A stretch of DNA of 50,102 nucleotides from Planctomycetia bacterium (GTDB taxonomy: Bacteria; Planctomycetota; UBA1135; UBA2386): positions 1 through 50,102 of the forward strand of contig SXPB01000231.1 in the NCBI GenBank assembly GCA_005776475.1. Reading direction: 5' to 3'. The first letter of the stretch is position 1. The number at the start of each line of letters is the position of its first letter. Of this stretch, positions 41,455 to 49,804 are shown one piece after another. The notes beneath the pieces were generated by a model. That model searched no databases. It was not told where the DNA came from and worked only from the letters and a program-made list of their open reading frames with translations. Both the position numbers and the translations under genes were made by a program.

Positions 41455-43086
41455 TCAAAACATCCGGATCTCGCCGCCGCGGCTGGTGGCCAGTCCCGCC
41501 GGCACACCGGCGTCGTAGACGAACCACTGGCCGTAGAGCGTGAGGCCGGCGAGACCAGGCTCGGTCGGCATCGGCACCTTGATCGTTCCGTAGCCCGCAC
41601 CGGCGACGCCCGCGTTGCCGCTCAGCACCGTCGGCACCAGCACGTGGCTGCCGCCGAAGCCGACGTTCACGTTGACGCCGCCGAGCATCGTGGCCGCCGG
41701 CGCCAGCGCCAGCACGAACGTCGCCGCCGCCCCACCGCGCGCATTGCTGACGCCGAGCTTGAAGTCGACGTTGCCGAGGTTCGCGGGCACTTCCGCCATC
41801 ATCAGCGGAATGCGCGCCCCGGTGCCGGCCGAGCCCGCGCCGTAGAGTGCACCACCTTCCGGCAGCAGCTGGCTGCGCAAGGTCGGACGGGTGAACGGCG
41901 CCACACCCGCCGCGAGGCGCGGATCGGTGAGACCGTTCTGCAGGAAGTTGATCAGGTCGTTCGCATTCTGCGGCGGCACCCCGTTCGGCGGCGGTCCGCC
42001 CAACGGCTGCAGCAGCGGGTCCTTGTTCTGCAGGTTCGGACCACCACCGTTCAGGTAGAAGGTGAACACCTGCGCCAGGGTGGTGAACTGGCCGTTGTGC
42101 ATGAAGCTCGTGCGCAGCCCGACGTTGCGCAGACTCGGCACCTTGAACTTGCCGCCATCCTGAACGAGCCCGGTGACCGATTGGCGGCCGTTGTCGAACG
42201 CGATCGGTTGCAGACCGAGGTTGCGGAACTGGCGATCGCTGAACAGACCCGGAGTGTGGCAGAGGTTGCAGCGGGCCGCCCCGATGAACGTGTTGAGGCC
42301 GTTCACCTGCTGCGGGGTGAGCGCAGCGTTGTTGCCGGCGATGAACAGGTCGTACGGCGTCTGGTTCGGCACCAGCGTACGTTGGTAGGTCGCGAGCGCG
42401 TACGCGATGCGGGTCGCGGTGATCTCCGGCGACCCGAACGCCGCCTGGAACAGTTGCGGGTAGGTCACCCCGCCCGCGATCGCCGCTGCCATGTCCACCG
42501 GCAGGTTGGTGGCCAGCGCCATCGGCTTCGCCGAGAGCAGCTTCTGGGTGACGTTGGCGAAGGTGCGCGCGTCGTGCGCCATCTCGTCCGCGGCGAGCAA
42601 CGGAGCGAGCGCCTGGTTCTCGAGCGCGCCACCGACGGGGATCAGCGTGGCATTGGTGACGGGATCGACGAAGTTGCCGCGAGCGCGACCGTCCCAGAAC
42701 AACTCGGGGAACCAGGCGGCGGTCAAGAAGCTCGGCGAGGCGCGCTTGGTGACCTGGCGCGCGAGACCGAACCTGGCGTCCGGCAGGTAGAGGTTGCCGG
42801 TATCACTGCGGATCAGGCCGGGCGAACCGAAGCTGTCGTCGGCCGACGGCGTCACGCCATCGTTGCCGGGGTGCACGGTGCGACGCAGGTCGCCGCCGCC
42901 GTTGCCAAAGGTGTGGCAGGTGCCACACGCAACCCGGTTGTTGGTCGACATCTGCTCTTCCCAGAACAGCAGCTTGCCGAGGATCGTCTTCTGCGGGGTG
43001 ATCGGATTCTGGGGCGGGACGGGCTGCGGCGGCAGCGCTTGGGCTACCAAAGAAGTGGCAAAGCCCAGGAAGGCGAGGGTTCGCAT
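41455..43086 (-). CDS. di-heme cytochrome c peroxidase-like protein with C-terminal tail domain
   Basis: 543 aa from the ATG at 43086; the ORF-track start at 43266 is rejected. The signal peptide ends LVAQ. Two heme-binding motifs are present: CGTCH at 54-58 and CNLCH near residue 265, with the family contexts LGKLLFWEEQMSTNNRVACGTCH, FLTAAWFPELFWDGRA, FKVPSLRNVGLRTSFMHNGQF and TLAQVFTFYLNGGG. Such CCP/MauG-family enzymes use peroxide or oxidise protein side chains in the periplasm. After residue ~430 an extra ~110-residue beta-rich domain begins (LYGAGSAGTGARIPLMMAE ... FKLGVSNARGG), also seen in part in the sugar dehydrogenase remnant. It abuts the 72-bp repeat array. Confidence 0.9.
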   Translation of the reverse strand: MRTLAFLGFATSLVAQALPPQPVPPQNPITPQKTILGKLLFWEEQMSTNNRVACGTCHTFGNGGGDLRRTVHPGNDGVTPSADDSFGSPGLIRSDTGNLYLPDARFGLARQVTKRASPSFLTAAWFPELFWDGRARGNFVDPVTNATLIPVGGALENQALAPLLAADEMAHDARTFANVTQKLLSAKPMALATNLPVDMAAAIAGGVTYPQLFQAAFGSPEITATRIAYALATYQRTLVPNQTPYDLFIAGNNAALTPQQVNGLNTFIGAARCNLCHTPGLFSDRQFRNLGLQPIAFDNGRQSVTGLVQDGGKFKVPSLRNVGLRTSFMHNGQFTTLAQVFTFYLNGGGPNLQNKDPLLQPLGGPPPNGVPPQNANDLINFLQNGLTDPRLAAGVAPFTRPTLRSQLLPEGGALYGAGSAGTGARIPLMMAEVPANLGNVDFKLGVSNARGGAAATFVLALAPAATMLGGVNVNVGFGGSHVLVPTVLSGNAGVAGAGYGTIKVPMPTEPGLAGLTLYGQWFVYDAGVPAGLATSRGGEIRMF

Positions 43087-43214
43087 GAGCGTCGGTGGAA
43101 GGTACGGGTTCAAGTCGCAGGCACCCGCCGTGTGGCAGGTGTGTCCCAGCAACGTCACCCGCGCTTCCCGCCACACCGCTACGCCGAGAAAACGCCGTGC
43201 TAGCATCCCGCCCC

Positions 43215-45986
43215 ATGCTCCGGATCGCGTCGGCCCTCGTGATCGTCGCAGTTCTCGCCGTCGCATGGGCCGTGTGGAACCCGGCCGACCCCGAACTAGG
43301 ATCAGATCCAGCGACCGTCGCCGGTCCCAACCCGGCCACGCCGACGACGACGCCGAGCGTCGCCGAGCCCGCGCCGACCGTCCCGAAAGAAGAACGAACC
43401 AGCAGCCAGGAACGGCAATGGTGGGCCGATGCGCTCACCGCCGACGAACCGGTCCCGGCCACCGACGAGACGGACCCCAGCCGGGCCGTCGTCCTGCGCG
43501 GCCGGCTGACCGTGCGGCAGCAACCGTGGCTGCATCCCGCCAACGTCGAAGTCCGGGTCACGCGCAGCTGGCTCGACAGCGTGGTGCCGATCGAGACCGA
43601 CGCTGGCAATCGCACGCCGCAGCGCGACGAGCCGCGCACCCGCACCGACAAGGATGGCCGGTTCGCGTTCCGGTTCGTGCCCGGCGGCGCCGAGTTGTTC
43701 TTCCTGATCGGCCACGACACCGAGTGGCTCGACTTCCAGAAGATCGCGAAGTTGCCGCGCGCCGGCCAGGAACTCGATCTCGGCGACGTTTTCCTCGACC
43801 AACGCGGCAGCATCGTCGGGCGCGTCGATGCCTACCACGGGAACGAGCTGGTCGCGCGCGCGGTCGACGATCCGCTGCTCGACGGCAAGGCCGGCTTTGC
43901 CGACGTGTCCACCTCGCGCCTCGAAGGCGCCGAGTTCTTTCGCACTCCCGGTACGATGCGCGGCGGGCCGGTGCCCGATTGGGTCGTCTACCGCGACCGC
44001 TTCCTGCCGTTCCCCAAGGGTGCGGTCGACAAGACCGGCCGGTTCCGCATCGACGGCGTGCGGCCCGGCAACCACGACGTGTTCCTCGGCGACAGCCAAA
44101 GCAGCGGGCGCAGTTCGGGCGTGCTCGTGGCCGCGGGGCGCACGACCGACATCGGCACCGTGTCGATGCGACAGTCCGACTTCGTCCATCTGCGCTTCGT
44201 CGACGACGAGAAGAAGCCCTGGGCCTTCGCCAACGTCGCGTTCGTGCACAGCAGCGGTGGCTTTGGCAGCGCCCCGGTGCGCACCGACCGCGACGGCTGG
44301 ATCCGGGACTACGTGCCGGACCTCGACTCGCGTTCCATGATGATGTCGCTGCCCGGTGGCGGCCCCTGGTTCGAACTGCGACTGCCGCCGAAGGCCGAGC
44401 GAGATGGCAACCAGATCGTGGTGGCGCGCCCCAAGGAACTGATCATCGTCCTGGAAGACGAACGCGGCCACGCGCTGTCGAAGGGCACGGTGCGCACCTA
44501 CGCAGATGCGCAGCTGTTCCGCGCCACCGACCGCCGGCTGCCGCTGACCTGGCAACCGCACGAGGAACGTCCCGGGCGCTACGTCGGCAAGACCCAGTTT
44601 CCGGTGGTCGTCGTCGCCAGCGTGCCTGGCCATGCACCCGCGCTCGCCGAGGTGAAGCCCGGCACCTCAACGGTGCTGAAGCTGCTGTCTCTGCAACGCA
44701 TGACGGTGCGCACGATCGGGCTCGATCGGCAACCGATCGCCGGTGCCATGGTGCGCGTGCAGGTGCACGAGAATCCCGACCTGGTGTTTCCCGGCTCGAC
44801 CTGGAACGCGCTCGCCAACGACCGCGTCACGTTGGGGCTCACCGACGAACGCGGCGAACTGTTGGTGCCGGTTTGGCCCACGTTCTTCTCGTTCCGCGCG
44901 TCGCATCGCGACTACGCGCCGAGCACCGGCGGCAAGGTGTTCGGCAACGCGGGCAGCACCCACGAGATCGTGCTGCGCGGCGGCGGCGACATCCACGGCA
45001 CGCTGACGGTGGAGATGCGGCCGGCCCCGCGTGGGCTGCGCGTGCGCGCGCGGCAGCGGCCGCCCGATGGCCATACCGAAGCGGGCAGCGGCTTTCTCGA
45101 CGAACGCCTGGCGGTCACCGGCGACGGCGGCACGTTTGCACTGCGCGACCTGATCGCCGGCAACTGGGAACTCGAGCCGGAGCTGCCGATGTTGCCGTCG
45201 GCGAACGGCGCGCGCCGCAACCCGATGGGCGCCCCCATCCTGCCGGTGCAGATCGACGCGGGACAGGAACTGCACGTGACGTTGGCGCTGCAGCCGGGCC
45301 ACTTCGCCGCCGCCAGCATCACCGGCGTGCTGAAACAGAACGGTGGCGCGGTCGCTGGCGCCTTGGTGCGGCTGCGCGAACTCGAGTCGCCGGCGATGCG
45401 GCAACGCAACGCGCAGCGCGCCGACATGCAACGCATCACCGGCGACGACTCGTCGCACGGGCTCGGCCCGATGGAGACGACGGGGTGGCTCGCGCGCTGC
45501 GAGACCGACGCCTACGGCGACTTCCGCTTCCGCGATCTGCGCGAAGGGTCCGAGTATGAACTGCGCTTCGACCTGCCGGTGCTCGGTCGCTTGCAGTTCC
45601 TCGAACGACGCATCGTGCGCGCCGGCTCGACCCTGAGCCCGTTGCGCATCGACACCGCGTTCGTCACGGCACCCATCCAGCTGACGTGTTCGACCCCCAC
45701 CGGGGCCTACGCCAACCGCATGGTGCGGCTGCGGCAGATCGTCGAGGGCGACCAGGAAGGCACCTGCTTCGAGTTGCTGCTCGACAGCAACGGCATCCTG
45801 CTGCTCGAAGCGCTGCCGGTCGGCAAGTGGACGATCGAACCGATGCACGGTGGCCGCTGCGAACCGGGCGAGTTCGAACTGCTGGCGGGTCAGGCGCCGG
45901 GCTTCGCGTTCCAGGTCAAGGGCACCGCCATGCGCTCGCCGACTAAGACGCGCGACGATCGCGGCAGTGCTGCAAAACGTCGCTGA
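43215..45986 (+). CDS. large membrane-anchored carboxypeptidase-regulatory-like repeat protein
   Basis: 923 aa from the ATG at 43215; the ORF-track start at 43095 is upstream of any leader. A single N-terminal hydrophobic helix (ASALVIVAVLAVAWAVW) anchors it, followed by a Pro/Thr/Ala-rich linker. The rest is a series of beta-sandwich repeats: VVLRGRLTVRQQPWLHPANVEVRV...DKDGRFAFRFV, SIVGRVDAYHG...KTGRFRIDGVRPG, MTVRTIGLDRQPIAGAMVRV...DERGELLVPV, ASITGVLKQNGGAVAGALVRL...DAYGDFRFRDL. This is the architecture of the extracytoplasmic part of the sigma fusion at 2835, but no sigma domain is present. Function unknown. Its end overlaps the convergent TPR gene by 44 bp. Confidence 0.83.
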   Translation: MLRIASALVIVAVLAVAWAVWNPADPELGSDPATVAGPNPATPTTTPSVAEPAPTVPKEERTSSQERQWWADALTADEPVPATDETDPSRAVVLRGRLTVRQQPWLHPANVEVRVTRSWLDSVVPIETDAGNRTPQRDEPRTRTDKDGRFAFRFVPGGAELFFLIGHDTEWLDFQKIAKLPRAGQELDLGDVFLDQRGSIVGRVDAYHGNELVARAVDDPLLDGKAGFADVSTSRLEGAEFFRTPGTMRGGPVPDWVVYRDRFLPFPKGAVDKTGRFRIDGVRPGNHDVFLGDSQSSGRSSGVLVAAGRTTDIGTVSMRQSDFVHLRFVDDEKKPWAFANVAFVHSSGGFGSAPVRTDRDGWIRDYVPDLDSRSMMMSLPGGGPWFELRLPPKAERDGNQIVVARPKELIIVLEDERGHALSKGTVRTYADAQLFRATDRRLPLTWQPHEERPGRYVGKTQFPVVVVASVPGHAPALAEVKPGTSTVLKLLSLQRMTVRTIGLDRQPIAGAMVRVQVHENPDLVFPGSTWNALANDRVTLGLTDERGELLVPVWPTFFSFRASHRDYAPSTGGKVFGNAGSTHEIVLRGGGDIHGTLTVEMRPAPRGLRVRARQRPPDGHTEAGSGFLDERLAVTGDGGTFALRDLIAGNWELEPELPMLPSANGARRNPMGAPILPVQIDAGQELHVTLALQPGHFAAASITGVLKQNGGAVAGALVRLRELESPAMRQRNAQRADMQRITGDDSSHGLGPMETTGWLARCETDAYGDFRFRDLREGSEYELRFDLPVLGRLQFLERRIVRAGSTLSPLRIDTAFVTAPIQLTCSTPTGAYANRMVRLRQIVEGDQEGTCFELLLDSNGILLLEALPVGKWTIEPMHGGRCEPGEFELLAGQAPGFAFQVKGTAMRSPTKTRDDRGSAAKRR

Positions 45987-46473
45987 ACGCCCGTTGCGTG
46001 TCGACGGCGCGCGCCCGGCGATAGCAACCGCGCGCGCGCTTGCCCTGGCCGGAATGGCCGAGCACGTCGCCGAGCGCGATCCAGGCCGCCGTGTCCCACG
46101 GATCGGTGCGCACGAGCCGGGTGAAGGTCGCGCGCGCCGCCGGATAGTCGCCGCGCAGGTACTGCGCCATGCCCACAGCGAAGCGCTCCGTGCGTTGGCC
46201 GGCGGCGGCAGACCAGCGCCGCCGCCACAGCGCGAACGCCAAGGCGCCGACGATCAGGGCCGACACCAGCTGCAGTGACGCGGCGAGCAAACGCAACTCC
46301 TCGGGAGACGCCGCGTAGACGAACCGCGCGACGAGCCAGGCATCGAGCAGCAGCCAGGTCGCCACGACACCGGCGAGACCCAACCCGGTGCGGCCGCTGC
46401 GCAGATAGAACAGTGCCGCACCTTGGCCGACGAGGAAGGCGAGCAGGTTCAGGAGCAACGAGGCCGCGAACAC
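45943..46473 (-). CDS. membrane protein with C-terminal TPR-like repeats
   Basis: 176 aa from the ATG at 46473. The N-terminal half has three hydrophobic helices (LLLNLLAFLVGQGAALFYL, GLAGVVATWLLLDAWLVARFV, LVSALIVGALAFALW). The C-terminal half has about two TPR units: AVGMAQYLRGDYPAARATFTRLVRTDPWDTAAWIALGDVLGHSGQGKRARGCYRRA. The TPR part would face the cytoplasm or periplasm depending on helix number. It diverges from thiE over about 80 bp. Role unknown. Confidence 0.8.
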   Translation of the reverse strand: MFAASLLLNLLAFLVGQGAALFYLRSGRTGLGLAGVVATWLLLDAWLVARFVYAASPEELRLLAASLQLVSALIVGALAFALWRRRWSAAAGQRTERFAVGMAQYLRGDYPAARATFTRLVRTDPWDTAAWIALGDVLGHSGQGKRARGCYRRARAVDTQRAFSDVLQHCRDRRAS

Positions 46474-46551
46474 CCGGGCAGCCTACGGCGACGGTGCATC
46501 GACGACCACATGGCGCTGTCCGCCCCTTCATCGGGTAGCGTGTTCGCCCCG

Positions 46552-47157
46552 ATGCCCTCCCTCGGCCGCCTCTACCTGCTGTTCACCCCGACAGCCTGCC
46601 GGCAGGACCCGTTCACCACCTTGACGGCCGCCCTCGATGGCGGCGTCGATCTCGTGCAATGGCGCAGCAAGGTCGAGGACCTCGACGGATTCCGGCGTTG
46701 CCGCGAACTCTGCCGCAGCCGCAACGTGCCGCTGGTCGTCAACGACGACGTGATGCTGGCCAAGCGCAGCCACGTCGCGGGCGTCCATGTCGGCCAGACC
46801 GACATGCCGGCCGAGGTCGCGCGCAAACTGGTGGTCAACGAGTGGATCGGGGTCAGCACCCACACGCCGGAGCAGATCACCGCGGCGGCCGCGGCCGGCG
46901 CCGACTACGTCGGCTTCGGACCGTGCTTCCCGACGGCGACGAAGGGCTACACGACCGGCAAGACCGCGGCCGAAGTCGAAGCGGCGGTCGAGCGGGCCGC
47001 CAAGGTGCGGTTGCCGCTGTTCGCCATCGGCGGCATCACGACGGCGAACCTGGTGCCGCTGCGCGTGCTGGGCGTCGACCGCATCGCGGTCAGCAGTGCG
47101 ATCCTGCAGGCGGACGATCCGCGCGCGGCGGCGGTGGCGTTGCGGCGCATGCTGTGA
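46552..47157 (+). CDS. thiE: thiamine phosphate synthase
   Basis: 201 aa from the ATG at 46552; a GTG at 46540 is an alternative. The enzyme joins hydroxymethylpyrimidine diphosphate and thiazole phosphate to form thiamine phosphate. Typical TIM-barrel motifs are visible: GGVDLVQWRSKVED (family usually VQLREK), LVVNDDVMLAKRSHVAGVHVGQTDMP, IGVSTHTPEQITAA, YVGFGPCFPTATKGYT and LFAIGGIT. No other thiamine genes lie nearby. It converges on queA with a 15-bp gap. Confidence 0.92.
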   Translation: MPSLGRLYLLFTPTACRQDPFTTLTAALDGGVDLVQWRSKVEDLDGFRRCRELCRSRNVPLVVNDDVMLAKRSHVAGVHVGQTDMPAEVARKLVVNEWIGVSTHTPEQITAAAAAGADYVGFGPCFPTATKGYTTGKTAAEVEAAVERAAKVRLPLFAIGGITTANLVPLRVLGVDRIAVSSAILQADDPRAAAVALRRML

Positions 47158-47172
47158 ACGGCGGACCCGGCC

Positions 47173-48210
47173 TCACGTGATCAGCATCGCGTCGCCGAAC
47201 GAATAGAACCGGTAGCCGCGCTCGATCGCATCGCGGTAGACGGCGAGGATCGGTTCGCGGCCCGCGAACGCAGCGACCAGCATCAGCAACGTCGACTGCG
47301 GCAGATGGAAGTTGGTCAGCAGCGCATCGACCACGCGAAAGCGGCGACCCGGATACAGGAACAGGTCCGACGCGCCGCTGCCGGCCCGGATCGTGCCGTC
47401 GTCGGCGGCGCAGGTCTCCAGCGTGCGGCAACTGGTCGTGCCGACCGCCACCACCCGCCCGCCGCGTGCCTTGGTCGACGCGACCGCCGCAGCCGTCGCC
47501 GCCGGCAGTTCGTAGCGTTCGGCATGCATGCGATGCTCTTCGACCACGGTTGCCCGCAGCGGGGCGAACGTTCCCTCGCCGACGTGCAGCGTGACCCACG
47601 CCAACTCGACGCCGCCTGCCTGCAGTGCCGCGAGCAACTCCGGCGTGAAGTGCAGCCCCGCCGTGGGTGCCGCGATCGCCCCGGGCGTGCGCGCGAACAC
47701 CGTCTGGTAGCGGGCGCGGTCCTTGTGGACGTCTTCGTCGCCGTCGCGGTCGATGTACGGCGGCAGCGGCGCGCGCCCGCACCGTTCCAGCGCCTGCGCC
47801 ACCGTCCCTTCGCGGGCCAGAAGCGCCACCGACCACCGGCCGCCGCCGAGCGATTCGCGCAGCGCGAGTCCGATCGCGCCACCTTCCATCGGCACCACGT
47901 CGCCCACGCGCAGCTTCTTGCTCGGCTTCACGAACGCTTCGCCGACGTCGCCATCGAGCCGCACCAGCAAGCACTCGACGCCACCGCCGGTCGCGCGCCG
48001 CCCGCGCAACCGCCACGGCAGCACGCGCGTGTCGTTGAGCACGAGCAGATCGCCGGCGCGCAGGAACCGGCCGAGGTCCTTCACCTGCACGTGTTCCTGC
48101 GTCCCATGGCGCCGGTCGTGCACCAGCAAGCGGGCGTGGTCGCGCGGCTCCGCCGCGGCAGTGGCGATGCGCTCGGGCGGCAGCACGAAGTCGAACTCGG
48201 AGACGAGCAC
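47173..48210 (-). CDS. queA: S-adenosylmethionine:tRNA ribosyltransferase-isomerase
   Basis: 345 aa from the GTG at 48210 (giving MLVSEFDFVLPPERIA). The family's first strand, SDFDFDLP, is matched here, so longer ORF starts are rejected. It transfers and isomerises the ribosyl part of AdoMet onto preQ1 in tRNA to give epoxyqueuosine. Typical motifs: AEPRDHARLLV, LLVLNDTRVLPWRL, RARYQTVFARTPGAIAAPTAGLHFT, AVGTTSCRTLE and LLTNFHLPQSTLLMLVAAF. It precedes QueG in the pathway (queG at 29966). A tRNA-guanine transglycosylase gene is not in the window. Confidence 0.95.
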   Translation of the reverse strand: MLVSEFDFVLPPERIATAAAEPRDHARLLVHDRRHGTQEHVQVKDLGRFLRAGDLLVLNDTRVLPWRLRGRRATGGGVECLLVRLDGDVGEAFVKPSKKLRVGDVVPMEGGAIGLALRESLGGGRWSVALLAREGTVAQALERCGRAPLPPYIDRDGDEDVHKDRARYQTVFARTPGAIAAPTAGLHFTPELLAALQAGGVELAWVTLHVGEGTFAPLRATVVEEHRMHAERYELPAATAAAVASTKARGGRVVAVGTTSCRTLETCAADDGTIRAGSGASDLFLYPGRRFRVVDALLTNFHLPQSTLLMLVAAFAGREPILAVYRDAIERGYRFYSFGDAMLIT

Positions 48211-48331
48211 CGTCGCGTCATACCCGGCGATTCGCCTTGCACCAATGCGCGAAATGCCGCCGCGCGCACGAACGTGGAACGCAGCAACGCCAGGGATTGC
48301 CGCCATCGCACCGCGCCGCCACCATGCGTAC

Positions 48332-49795
48332 ATGCGCGGCCGCCCGTTCCTCACCCTCCCGATCGCCGGCCTCGTCGCGGCCTGTGGTGGCGGCACCGGC
48401 AGCAACCCGATCGGTGGCGCCGAAGTGCCGCCGCAGCTGCTCGCCTGCCGCGCCCGCGTCGACCAACCGTTCCAGTTCGCCGAGATCGCGCTGCGCGACG
48501 AACGCAACCTCGGCACGCGCCGGGTCGGCGAGCGCAGCGGCCAGGAACGCCACGCGCGGCTGCACCCCGACGGCAACACCGTGGTGTTCGCGCGCGAACG
48601 CGACCCGGACGACCCGGGCAGCCGCGAGATCTTCGTGTCGACGCTCGATGGCTCGCGCGGCGAAGTGCGGCTGACGCAGAACACCGGGCTCGACGACGAG
48701 CCGTGCTGGTCGCCGGACGGCAGCCTGATCCTGTTCACCAGCGACCGCTCGGGAACGGCAGCGTTGTGGCAGATGGCCGCGGATGGCGGCACTCCGGTCG
48801 CGTTCGCGGCGCCGTTGACCGGCGGCGCCGACGGCGAAGCGGACTGGCACCGCGGCAGCGACCGCATCGTGTGGAGTCGCGCCGATGCGAGCGGTCGCCG
48901 CACACTGTGGCAGACGACGGGCAACGCGGCGGCACTCCTGCCGCTGACCGACGGCGGTGCCGCGATCGGCGCCGGCTTTGGCGATCGCTCGCCCGCCTTC
49001 ACTCCGGACGGGGCTGCGGTGGTGTTCGTGCGGCGCCTCGCGCCCGGCACCTCGGTGCTGGCACGCGCCGAACTCAGCACCGGCGCTGTGACCGTGCTGC
49101 TGGCACCGGCCGGCGAAGTCGACACCCCGCGCGTCGCCCCCGCTGCCGACCAGGTCTGGTTCGGCTTGTCCGAACCCGGCGCCGGCCGTTCCGCCTTCCG
49201 CCTCGCGTCGATGCCGATCGCCGGCGGCACGCCCACGGCAGCGTGGCCCGACGAACGCTGGACGCTCAACGGACTGGATCTGTTGCCCACGATGCCGGCG
49301 GCCCCGACTGCCGCCGCACCGACGCAGCTCGACGTCGGACAAGCCCAGGTGCAGATCGCGTCCGCGAGCAGCGTGTTCGGCGCGCGCAGCCAGCTCACCG
49401 CCGAGGACGGCCAGGAATACGCGCTGACGACGACGACGATCGACGGCCGCGAGATCGCGGCGATCAACGTGCGCTTCGACCTGCCGGTCACCGCCGCCAC
49501 CGACGTGCTCGAACTGCGCGTGCGCTTGCTGGCGCGCGCCAGCCGCATCGACGGCGACAGCGTGCTGCGTTCGTCGATCTACAACCCGGTCGACGAACGC
49601 TTCGACACCGCGGTCGAACTCGAACCGAGCGGGATCAACCTGCAGACGCTGGCGTTCCGCACCAGCAGCCTGCGGCACGTGACGAAGGAAAAACAGCTGC
49701 GCCTCACCGTCGTCGCCGACCTGGCGCCCGGCGCGCGCGCCAACCTGCTCATCGACCTGGTCGAAGTCGTGCTGGTGGCGAAGGCCGCGAACTGA
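48332..49795 (+). CDS. lipoprotein with TolB/PD40-like beta-propeller
   Basis: 487 aa from the ATG at 48332. The leader and lipobox are LTLPIAGLVAACGGG. Residues ~60-310 hold PD40/TolB-type blades: HARLHPDGNTVVFARERD, DDEPCWSPDGSLILFTSDRSGTAALWQM, DGEADWHRGSDRIVWSRADASGRRTLWQ, RSPAFTPDGAAVVFVRRLAPG, DTPRVAPAADQVWF. The C-terminal ~150 residues form another domain, beginning LDVGQAQVQIASASSVFGARSQL and ending LLIDLVEVVLVAKAAN, which looks like a beta-sandwich. It is anchored in the cell envelope, role unknown. It diverges from queA over about 120 bp. Confidence 0.85.
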   Translation: MRGRPFLTLPIAGLVAACGGGTGSNPIGGAEVPPQLLACRARVDQPFQFAEIALRDERNLGTRRVGERSGQERHARLHPDGNTVVFARERDPDDPGSREIFVSTLDGSRGEVRLTQNTGLDDEPCWSPDGSLILFTSDRSGTAALWQMAADGGTPVAFAAPLTGGADGEADWHRGSDRIVWSRADASGRRTLWQTTGNAAALLPLTDGGAAIGAGFGDRSPAFTPDGAAVVFVRRLAPGTSVLARAELSTGAVTVLLAPAGEVDTPRVAPAADQVWFGLSEPGAGRSAFRLASMPIAGGTPTAAWPDERWTLNGLDLLPTMPAAPTAAAPTQLDVGQAQVQIASASSVFGARSQLTAEDGQEYALTTTTIDGREIAAINVRFDLPVTAATDVLELRVRLLARASRIDGDSVLRSSIYNPVDERFDTAVELEPSGINLQTLAFRTSSLRHVTKEKQLRLTVVADLAPGARANLLIDLVEVVLVAKAAN

Positions 49796-49804
49796 TCGCG
49801 GGGC

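Noticed and set aside
40859-41527. Minus-strand 222-aa ORF with 24-aa repeats (RTRPSPCLA)
   Set aside because: Repeat array read as protein, then antisense to the subtilisin-like gene; no start context or domain.
41278-43203. 641-aa plus-strand ORF containing the 24-aa repeats
   Set aside because: It results from the 72-bp repeats being a multiple of three and then runs antisense through the cytochrome peroxidase-like gene.
47173-49548. 791-aa minus-strand ORF containing QueA
   Set aside because: Only the last 345 residues match QueA; the rest is antisense to the beta-propeller lipoprotein gene.
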